Source: Actinomycetes bacterium
GTDB lineage: Bacteria; Actinomycetota; Acidimicrobiia; Acidimicrobiales; RAAP-2
Assembly (NCBI GenBank): GCA_021799915.1
Contig: JAJYZN010000131.1
Location: 1-7,971 of the forward strand
DNA: 7,971 nucleotides
Reading direction: 5' to 3'
Shown here: piece by piece, positions 1 to 4,691 of the stretch
Layout: each line of letters starts with the position of its first letter
Numbering within the stretch: position 1 is the stretch's first letter
Translations under genes and position numbers: made by a program
The notes under the pieces: model-generated
The model's input: the letters and a program-made list of their open reading frames with translations, nothing else
Databases searched by the model: none
Told to the model about the DNA's origin: nothing

Positions 1-1
1 G

Positions 2-85
2 GGGGTCTTCAGCTTCGGGGCGGCCAAGTTCTACGGCTCGATGGGCGGCCAGCCGCTCGACGCGCCGATCGTGGGGATCAACTGA
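2..85 (+). CDS. C-terminal fragment of a 'SDGGIFSFG'-type repeat protein (5' end outside window)
   Basis: Only the last 27 codons and a TGA stop are visible. They read GVFSFGAAKFYGSMGGQPLD followed by APIVGIN. This is the second half of one repeat unit of the same family as the protein encoded at 6833-7971 on the other strand, where units read DGGIFSFG...FYGSMGGQ.LNAPVVGMA. The family consists of tandem units of about 42 residues, probably propeller blades, and is common in secreted proteins of Acidimicrobiia-like actinobacteria (family knowledge, not tested here). The protein ends immediately after the repeat, so it has no C-terminal anchor. Its stop overlaps the stop of the convergent XRE regulator gene by 8 bp. 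Nothing can be said about its N-terminus or function. The repeat-family assignment is firm despite the short length because the match covers almost every residue. Confidence 0.82.
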   Translation, partial: GVFSFGAAKFYGSMGGQPLDAPIVGIN

Positions 86-557
86 GATCGGTGGCAGGCC
101 GGGCTTCCGTGGAGAGCCGGGCCTCGGGGCCCGCGCTCGGCGTGGAGACCGCGGGCGCCGGGGTCGTCACAGGCGGGGCGCCGTTCGAGGAGCCGTCGAT
201 CGGGCCCCTGTCGTTCTCGTGGCGAAACGACAGGTAGATCCGCACCAGTGCCTGCTTCTGCTCGGCCGTGAGCATCGGATCGGCCAGGATCACGCGAGCC
301 AGGTCCGGAGAGCCTTCGGGCGGGTCGAGGATGCCCGCCTGCACGTAGAGCGTCTCCGCAGAGATCCGCAGCGCCTTGGCGATCTGCTGGAGGATCTCCG
401 CCGAGGGCCGGCGGAGGCCCCGCTCGATCTGGCTCAAGTAGGGGTTCGAGACCCCGGCCAGCTCCGACAGGCGTCGGAGCGACAGGCGGGCGGTGTTGCG
501 CTGCTCGCGGATGAAGGCGCCCAGGTCGTTCCACCGCTCGGAAGGATCGACGCTCAC
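78..557 (-). CDS. XRE-family helix-turn-helix transcriptional regulator
   Basis: A 159-residue cytoplasmic DNA-binding protein. Residues 12-70 form a Cro/CI-type five-helix HTH: LGAFIREQRNTARLSLRRLS, then the recognition helix around SNPYLSQIERG (37-47), then PSAEILQQIAKAL. Residues 83-112 look like an amphipathic helical extension, possibly for dimerisation. Residues 113-159 are Pro/Ser/Ala/Thr-rich and probably disordered. The HTH closely resembles the stand-alone actinobacterial regulators typified by mycobacterial Rv0474 (recognised from memory). The GTG at 557 was chosen because the homologous region begins just after it and a TACTCT -10-like box lies 7 nt upstream with no Shine-Dalgarno, which suggests a leaderless message. 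The open frame continues upstream to 914, but that extension is Arg/Pro-rich and overlaps the DksA-like gene, so it is rejected. Target genes are unknown; autoregulation is possible. Confidence 0.88.
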   Translation of the reverse strand: MSVDPSERWNDLGAFIREQRNTARLSLRRLSELAGVSNPYLSQIERGLRRPSAEILQQIAKALRISAETLYVQAGILDPPEGSPDLARVILADPMLTAEQKQALVRIYLSFRHENDRGPIDGSSNGAPPVTTPAPAVSTPSAGPEARLSTEARPATDLS

Positions 558-564
558 GGGTAAG

Positions 565-570
565 AGAGTA
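565..570 (-). promoter_or_regulatory. Predicted -10 box of the XRE regulator gene (leaderless)
   Basis: On the minus strand TACTCT matches the actinobacterial -10 consensus TANNNT. It is followed by 7 nt and then the GTG start at 557, so transcription would begin at or next to the start codon. No Shine-Dalgarno-like sequence lies in between. No convincing -35 is seen in the GC-rich sequence upstream. Confidence 0.5.
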
Positions 571-601
571 CCGGCCGGGCCGGGGCCCGCCGAGCACGAG
601 G

Positions 602-617
602 GTGGCCGAGGGGCCAC
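602..617. other. Small inverted repeat upstream of the XRE gene
   Basis: GTGGCC and GGCCAC are separated by the 4-nt loop GAGG, a perfect 6-bp stem. It lies about 45-60 nt upstream of the predicted transcription start of the XRE gene. It could be an operator site or part of the 3' end of the DksA-like transcript. In GC-rich DNA such stems can arise by chance. Confidence 0.3.
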
Positions 618-696
618 GACGGGACGCCGGGTGAAGGGGCGCCCGGGGATGGGGTAATGAACGCCACGAGCTGGTCCTCTCCGGGAACTGGCGCCA

Positions 697-714
697 GGGC
701 CACGCGGGTGGCTC
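697..714 (-). terminator. Possible stem-loop terminator after the DksA-like gene
   Basis: A GCCAC/GTGGC stem with a 4-nt loop (arms 699-703 and 708-712) extends outward by one G-U pair and one G-C pair. It lies about 37 nt past the stop of the DksA-like gene. There is no U-tract, which is common for actinobacterial terminators but weakens the call. The adjoining CTGGCGCCAG at 688-697 is a perfect 10-bp palindrome. The remainder of the 193-bp gap (558-750) shows no gene-like signal. Confidence 0.35.
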
Positions 715-750
715 CCCGCCCCACGGCCGTGCCGTCCACCGGACCCCGGC

Positions 751-984
751 TCAGCCCACCGTTTCGCCCGGACGCGAGCCCTGTCGCTCGCCGAGCGGCA
801 GGTGCCGCTCGCAGTTCTCGACGAGGGGTGTCTCGGCCAGCACGTCGTCGGCGATCGGTGCGCCGCACGTCTCGCACATGCCATACCGGCCGTCGGCCAG
901 CCGGGCCAGCGCATGCTCGACCCCGTCCAGCACCCGCTCGGCTCCGGTCATCAAGGCCTCGTAGTCGACCTCGTCGTCGGGCAT
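751..984 (-). CDS. Small DksA/TraR-type zinc-finger protein
   Basis: A 77-residue protein. Residues 1-35 are an acidic alpha-helical stretch with MTGAERVLDGVEHALARLAD followed by GRYGMCETCGAPI, the classic entry into the DksA/TraR zinc finger. The finger is C-X2-C-X17-C-X2-H (CETC at 37-40, CERH at 58-61), so the fourth zinc ligand is His instead of the usual Cys. DksA-family proteins bind RNA polymerase near the secondary channel. This one is much shorter than E. coli DksA (151 aa) and lacks most of the coiled coil, more like TraR or the small actinobacterial members. ATG at 984 is preferred because a TAGCGT -10-like box lies 7 nt upstream. A GTG at 993, preceded by GAGG, would add three residues but overlaps that -10 box. 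The gene is transcribed away from the PLP enzyme gene. Family membership is secure; the regulatory role is inferred. Confidence 0.88.
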   Translation of the reverse strand: MPDDEVDYEALMTGAERVLDGVEHALARLADGRYGMCETCGAPIADDVLAETPLVENCERHLPLGERQGSRPGETVG

Positions 985-991
985 CGTCCGC

Positions 992-997
992 ACGCTA
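992..997 (-). promoter_or_regulatory. Predicted -10 box of the DksA-like gene (leaderless)
   Basis: The minus-strand sequence TAGCGT fits TANNNT and is followed by 7 nt before the ATG at 984, the geometry of a leaderless actinobacterial promoter. The alternative GTG start at 993 lies inside this box, so the two readings are mutually exclusive. Confidence 0.48.
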
Positions 998-1010
998 CCT
1001 CGCCGCAGCC

Positions 1011-1022
1011 ATCGCAAGCGAT
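1011..1022. promoter_or_regulatory. Dyad in the divergent promoter region, candidate shared operator
   Basis: ATCGC-AA-GCGAT has perfect 5-bp arms around a 2-nt centre. It sits at about -27 to -38 relative to the predicted minus-strand start and -37 to -48 relative to the predicted plus-strand start, so it covers the -35 region of both divergent promoters. A regulator bound here could affect both genes. Which protein would bind is unknown. Confidence 0.35.
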
Positions 1023-1046
1023 GCCGGCGGGGGTGCCGGGCGTCCG

Positions 1047-1052
1047 TAGGCT
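1047..1052 (+). promoter_or_regulatory. Predicted -10 box of the PLP enzyme-lipoprotein operon (leaderless)
   Basis: TAGGCT fits TANNNT and is followed by exactly 6 nt before the GTG at 1059, which places the start codon at +1. The GGAG at 1053-1056 is only 2 nt from the GTG, too close for an efficient Shine-Dalgarno. A leaderless message is therefore more likely. Confidence 0.52.
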
Positions 1053-1058
1053 GGAGCC

Positions 1059-2516
1059 GTGGCCGGTACCCCGCCCAGCATCGCCGACGCGCCGGACACC
1101 GGCACACCCACTCGCGACGCGCCGCTGGCCGCACTCGTCGGCGCGGGCGCCGATGTCCCCTGCGTGGACGGGACCGAGCGCCGGTACAGGGACTTGGACT
1201 GCGCGGCATCGACGCCGGCGATGGCCGAAGTCGCGGCCCGGGTCGAGGACTTCCTGCCCATGTACTCGAGCGTCCACCGGGGCGCCGGCTACAAGTCGCG
1301 GGCCGCCACTGCCGCGTACGAGCACGCCCGGCAGCGCACCCTGGAGTTCGCCGGGCGCGCCGGCGGCGATGACGTGGCCGTCATCTGCCGCAACACGACC
1401 GAGGCGCTGAACCACCTCGCCTTCCGCTTGGCGCTCTCACCCCGAGACGTCGTGGTCACGACCGTGGTCGAGCACCACGCCAACCTCCTCCCATGGGCCC
1501 GCTACGCCTCCCGGCGCTACGTGGAGTGCGACGGCGACGGGGTCTTTGGCGTGGCCGACGTGGTGGCGGCCCTCGACGCGCAGCCTGCCCCCAAGCTCCT
1601 CGCCGTGACCGGCGCGTCCAACGTGACCGGCTGGCTCCCGCCGATCGGCGAGCTGTGCGACGCGGCCCACGAGCGGGGCATCCCGGTGGTGTGCGACGCG
1701 GCCCAGCTCGCACCCCATCGACCTCTCCCGAACGGTCCCGACTTCCTGGCCTTCAGCGGGCACAAGCTGTACGCGCCCTTCGGCGCGGGAGCGCTCGTCG
1801 GACCGAGGTCGGCGTTCGAGCAGGGGGAGCCGTTCCTGGCCGGCGGCGGTGCCGTCGATTTGGTGGACTTGGACGAGGTCATCTGGACCGACCCGCCCGA
1901 GCGCGAGGAGGCCGGGTCGCCCAACGTGATCGGCACCGTCGCGCTCGGCGCCGCCTTGGACGAGCTGGAGCGGATCGGCTGGGAGCGCGTGATCGCTCAC
2001 GAGGCCCGGCTGGCGAGGCGTCTGGTCGCCGGCTTGGCCGGCATCGACGGCGTGCGGCTGCTCGGTCCGGCCCGGCGCGCGGACGCAAGCCACCGCGCCG
2101 ACGTGGAGCACTTGGCCGTGGCCACCTTCACCGTCGACGGCCTCCACCACGCGCTGGTGGCCGCCCGGCTCAGCGCCGAATGGGGGATCGGCGTGCGCCA
2201 CGGATGCTTCTGCGCCCACCCCTACCTGCTGCGGCTGCTCGGTCTCGGGGCGCCCGCCGTCGCGGAGGCGCGCCGGCAGGTCATGGCCGGGGACCGCCGG
2301 CAGATCCCCGGCGCGGTGCGGGCGAGCTGCGGGCTCGGCACGACGCTCGACGACGTGGACGCTCTCGTGGACGCGGTGGGTGTGCTGGCCTCGGGCGCGC
2401 CTGCGCCGGTGCCCTACGAGCAGGACCCGGCGACCGGGGACTTCTGGCCCGTGACCGAGGAGCCAGGTTGGACCCCGGCCGACCGGGCGGCGAGCGGGGG
2501 GTGCGCCCGGGGATGA
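1059..2516 (+). CDS. Class V PLP-dependent aminotransferase / cysteine desulfurase-like protein (SufS-like)
   Basis: A 485-residue cytoplasmic fold-type I PLP enzyme. Visible motifs are CRNTTEALN (110-118), EHHANLLPW (138-146, with the His that stacks on PLP in SufS), CDAAQLAPH (212-220, with the Asp and Gln that contact the PLP ring), SGHK (233-236, with K236 as the PLP lysine), RHGCFCAHPY (380-389) and RASCGLGTTLDDVD (421-434). C385 aligns with the catalytic cysteine of SufS (RTGHHCAMP), so a desulfurase-type reaction on cysteine or a related substrate is chemically possible. An extra cysteine sits two residues before it. The chain is about 75-80 residues longer than E. coli SufS, mostly at the N-terminus, in the 330-420 region and in a C-terminal tail. 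No sufBCD or sufU genes are adjacent, so a housekeeping Fe-S role is not supported by context. The GTG start follows a leaderless -10. The stop overlaps the lipoprotein start as ATGA. The family call is strong; the substrate is unknown. Confidence 0.9.
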   Translation: MAGTPPSIADAPDTGTPTRDAPLAALVGAGADVPCVDGTERRYRDLDCAASTPAMAEVAARVEDFLPMYSSVHRGAGYKSRAATAAYEHARQRTLEFAGRAGGDDVAVICRNTTEALNHLAFRLALSPRDVVVTTVVEHHANLLPWARYASRRYVECDGDGVFGVADVVAALDAQPAPKLLAVTGASNVTGWLPPIGELCDAAHERGIPVVCDAAQLAPHRPLPNGPDFLAFSGHKLYAPFGAGALVGPRSAFEQGEPFLAGGGAVDLVDLDEVIWTDPPEREEAGSPNVIGTVALGAALDELERIGWERVIAHEARLARRLVAGLAGIDGVRLLGPARRADASHRADVEHLAVATFTVDGLHHALVAARLSAEWGIGVRHGCFCAHPYLLRLLGLGAPAVAEARRQVMAGDRRQIPGAVRASCGLGTTLDDVDALVDAVGVLASGAPAPVPYEQDPATGDFWPVTEEPGWTPADRAASGGCARG

Positions 2517-3643
2517 CGACAGGGGGTGCGCTGTCGCGTGCTGCGGGGCGGCGGGTAGGCGCGGTGCTGGCCTCCGTCCTGCTCGGCGGAGCGGTGCTGG
2601 CCGCGTGCGGGGGGGCTGCGTCGGGCGCGGGCAGCGCGGGCAGCGCGGGCAGCGCAGGTATTGCTCGGGTCGCCTGGGTCGCCAACGAGTCGTTCCAGAG
2701 CGATCCCGGCGACACGATCACCCCGGTGGACCTCCCCGGCGGCACCGTCGGGAGCCCGGTGGCGACCGCCAGCGAGCCGGTGGCGATGGCCACCACCGAC
2801 GGCGGGCGCGAGCTCGTCGTGGCCAACCGCGGCAACGACACGCTCACCGTCGTGCGCACGGCATCGGGTTCGGTGGCGGCGACCGCGACGGTCGGCATGG
2901 AGCCCGACGCCGTTGCCGTCGCTCCCGGCGGACCGAAGGACGCGGGGGTCGCCCTGGTCGCCGACTTCGGTGCCGACGAGGTGACCCCGGTGGACCTCGG
3001 GACCATGCGGGCCGGGCGCCCCATCCCGGTGGGCAAGGAGCCCGACGCGCTGGCCGTGCTGCCCGCAGCCGGCGCGCAGCCGGCGCTCGCCCTGGTCGCC
3101 GACTTCGGTGCGGACGCCGTCACCCCCATCGACCTCGCCACGATGGCGCCCGGCGTCCCCATCCCGGTGGGCCAGGAGCCCGATGCGCTGGCCGTGGACC
3201 CCGGCGCCTCCAGGAGGAGCGGGAGCACGGCGGGCACGCTCGTCCTGGTGGCGGACTTCGGGAACGACGGGGTGACCCCGATCAGTGTCCCCGAGCTCGA
3301 CGCGGGGGCCTTCATCCCGACGCCGGGCAACCCGACCGGCATCGCGGTGGCGCCTGACGGGACGGCATGGGTGGCCGGTGGCGGGACGTTGGCGCCTTTG
3401 GCGCCGGGGGCCCCTGAGGCCTCGGGTGCGGCGGGTGCGGGCAGCGGACCGCCGGTGCTCTCCCTGGGCCACGCCATCACCCTCCCTGGGGTCGCCGAGT
3501 CGGTCGCCCTCGACGGCAGCACCACCGCGTGGGTGGCGTTAGAGCGCGGGGCCGTCGTCCCGGTTGACCTCGCCAGCGGACACGTCGGCCGGGCGGTGGC
3601 GGTCGGCGGGCGGCCTGCCGACATCGTCGTCACGCCGGGATGA
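2513..3643 (+). CDS. Exported lipoprotein with YVTN-like beta-propeller repeats
   Basis: A 376-residue protein. The N-terminus has Arg residues at 9-14, a hydrophobic stretch (15-29) and the lipobox LAAC with C32 as the lipidated cysteine, so the mature protein should be membrane-anchored on the outer face. A flexible Gly/Ser/Ala linker (33-49) follows. Residues from about 50 to the end form roughly seven propeller blades. The clearest units carry VADFGADxVTPxDL and PIPVGxEPDALAV at 148-183, 195-229 and 246-280, and the last unit ends in GGRPADIVVTPG. The pattern is that of YVTN/NHL-type propellers, usually binding platforms; no catalytic residue is recognisable. The ATG overlaps the stop of the upstream PLP gene (ATGA), which implies translational coupling. 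The final 105 bp overlap the convergent GT2 gene. Codon 343 is TTA, unusual for such GC-rich DNA. The open frame runs upstream to 1493, but that part shadows the PLP gene. Confidence 0.88.
   Translation: MTTGGALSRAAGRRVGAVLASVLLGGAVLAACGGAASGAGSAGSAGSAGIARVAWVANESFQSDPGDTITPVDLPGGTVGSPVATASEPVAMATTDGGRELVVANRGNDTLTVVRTASGSVAATATVGMEPDAVAVAPGGPKDAGVALVADFGADEVTPVDLGTMRAGRPIPVGKEPDALAVLPAAGAQPALALVADFGADAVTPIDLATMAPGVPIPVGQEPDALAVDPGASRRSGSTAGTLVLVADFGNDGVTPISVPELDAGAFIPTPGNPTGIAVAPDGTAWVAGGGTLAPLAPGAPEASGAAGAGSGPPVLSLGHAITLPGVAESVALDGSTTAWVALERGAVVPVDLASGHVGRAVAVGGRPADIVVTPG
2631..2657 (+). repeat. Three 9-bp tandem repeats encoding the lipoprotein linker
   Basis: The unit gcagcgcgg occurs at 2631-2639 and 2640-2648, and with one change at 2649-2657. 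It encodes the repeating SAG tripeptides just after the lipidated cysteine. Because the period is a multiple of three, gain or loss of units would change linker length without shifting the frame. Confidence 0.75.
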
Positions 3644-4450
3644 TCCGCGGGGCGCGCCGTCTGGCGAGGTCGATCGGCGATTGCGCACCTTCGGCCGCAC
3701 CCGGGTGCGCCAGAAGATCACCACCAGATCGGTGAGCATCCGCCACGACGTCCCGAGCGACACGGTTGACGTGCTGCGCTCGGCGATCTGGATCGGCCGC
3801 TCCACCAAATCGGTGTAGCCGAGGTCGCGTGCCACGACGAGCAGCTCCAAGTCGAAGGCGAACCCGGTGAGGGTGGTGAGGGGCAGTGCACGCTCGAGGA
3901 CGTCGCGGCGAAACAGCTTGATCCCCGCCTGCGAGTCGCTGACCGGGAACTGGAACAGCAGCTTCACAAGCGCCTGCCACACGACGGAGAGCAGGCGGCG
4001 GAGCGGAGCGGAATGGACGGCCGATTCCGGGTGGTACTTGGAGCCAAGGAGCGCGTCGGGCCGGTCGCGGGCCGCCTGCTCGGCAAAACTCGCCATCAGC
4101 TCGGGGGCGATGTCCCCGTCGGCGTCGATGAACCCCACGTACCTCCCCGTCGCTGCTTTCATGCCGATCCGTAGCGCTTCACCCTTGCCGTAGTTGCGGT
4201 CCAGCTCGATCAGCCGGAAGTGCTCGTCTCGGAGGTCGCCCACCGACCGGATGCTCCCGTCGGTAGTGCCGTCGCTGACGGCAATCACCTCGAAGCGCTG
4301 GCCGGTCTTCTCGAGCTCGCTGAGGAGCTGCCCCACGGTGGCTCGCAAGCGGTCGCCGGGGTTGTAGAAAGGCAGGACCACCGACAGATCGGGCGGCAGA
4401 GCGCGAGCGGGAGCACCCGTCTGCGCCCCACCGCTCGTCCCTGTCGCCAT
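3539..4450 (-). CDS. Family 2 glycosyltransferase, DPM1/ALG5-like (polyprenyl-phosphate sugar synthase candidate)
   Basis: A 303-residue protein with a GT-A fold. Visible motifs are DLSVVLPFYN (21-30), VSDGTTDGS (58-66, the nucleotide-binding motif, with Ser in place of the first Asp of the common DDGS form), GKGEALRIGMKAATG (88-102), the metal-binding DAD at 109-111, SDSQAGIKLFRRD (171-183) and GFAFDLELLVVARDLGY (196-212). This order matches DPM1/ALG5-type enzymes, which move a hexose from a nucleotide sugar to polyprenyl phosphate at the inner membrane face. No clear C-terminal transmembrane helices are present, so it is probably a peripheral enzyme. Residues from about 255 are basic and low-complexity, and the final stretch is antisense to the lipoprotein gene. 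ATG at 4450 is preferred, with GGGAGG 10 nt upstream; a TTG at 4471 is possible. The upstream tandem gene encodes a GT-C-like membrane protein, a typical partner. The sugar cannot be told from sequence. Confidence 0.88.
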   Translation of the reverse strand: MATGTSGGAQTGAPARALPPDLSVVLPFYNPGDRLRATVGQLLSELEKTGQRFEVIAVSDGTTDGSIRSVGDLRDEHFRLIELDRNYGKGEALRIGMKAATGRYVGFIDADGDIAPELMASFAEQAARDRPDALLGSKYHPESAVHSAPLRRLLSVVWQALVKLLFQFPVSDSQAGIKLFRRDVLERALPLTTLTGFAFDLELLVVARDLGYTDLVERPIQIAERSTSTVSLGTSWRMLTDLVVIFWRTRVRPKVRNRRSTSPDGAPRGSSRRDDDVGRPPADRHRPADVSAGEVNRDDGPAL

Positions 4451-4460
4451 CGCCTCCCGG

Positions 4461-4466
4461 CCTCCC
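4461..4466 (-). promoter_or_regulatory. Shine-Dalgarno supporting the GT2 start at 4450
   Basis: The minus strand reads GGGAGG ending 10 nt before the ATG at 4450. A second GGGAGG at 4453-4458 is only 2 nt from the ATG and is probably too close. The alternative TTG start at 4471 has no comparable site, so this box favours 4450. Confidence 0.5.
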
Positions 4467-4512
4467 TGCAACTACTCGTCCTGCGCGCTGCCGGGCCCCG
4501 CTGCGGGTCGAC

Positions 4513-4560
4513 GTTGCCGGGTCCCGCTGTGTGCCCGTTGCCGCGTCCCGCTGTGTGCCC
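4513..4560. repeat. 24-bp tandem repeat upstream of the GT2 gene
   Basis: Two adjacent 24-bp units, gttgccgggtcccgctgtgt plus gccc (4513-4536) and the same with one base changed (4537-4560). A more diverged copy precedes them at about 4487-4512. The array lies in the 241-bp gap between the GT2 and GT-C genes, about 63-110 bp upstream of the GT2 start. No convincing coding frame covers the gap. It could be a minisatellite affecting expression or simply replication-slippage debris. Confidence 0.75.
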
Positions 4561-4570
4561 GGCGGGCGAT

Positions 4571-4600
4571 GCCCCGGTGGAGCACCTGGAGGACCGGGGC
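4571..4600 (-). terminator. Stem-loop downstream of the GT-C-like gene, possible terminator
   Basis: A perfect 8-bp inverted repeat, GCCCCGGT at 4571-4578 and ACCGGGGC at 4593-4600, encloses a 14-nt loop. It lies 92 bp past the stop of the membrane protein gene, in the sense direction, and before the GT2 gene. No U-tract follows. It may terminate or attenuate read-through between the two glycosyltransferase genes. Confidence 0.42.
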
Positions 4601-4691
4601 TCCCGACGAACGCTAACGGACTTGCCCGTGCACCTGGCGTCGCCCGGCTCCCGTGCCGACGGCTCGTCGTCCACCGGCTCGAGTATTGCCG

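Noticed and set aside
602..617. GTGGCC stem-loop as a firm terminator
   Set aside because: The stem is only 6 bp, lacks a U-tract and sits 134 bp past the DksA-like stop. It is listed only as an unassigned inverted repeat.
558..914. N-terminal extension of the XRE regulator frame
   Set aside because: It overlaps the DksA-like gene on the same strand and has shadow-like composition. The family homology begins just after the GTG at 557.
1493..2512. Upstream extension of the lipoprotein reading frame
   Set aside because: This part is Arg/Gly/Ala-rich and overlaps the PLP enzyme gene in another frame. The ATG at 2513 starts a proper lipoprotein signal peptide, so the extension is spurious.
2281..3633. 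A 450-codon minus-strand open frame under the PLP and lipoprotein genes
   Set aside because: It is Pro/Ser/Thr/Ala low-complexity sequence that mirrors the propeller repeats on the other strand. No domain and no Shine-Dalgarno support were seen.
4487..4560. 24-bp repeats as a CRISPR array
   Set aside because: The units are directly adjacent with no spacers, and no cas genes are nearby, so this is a simple tandem repeat.
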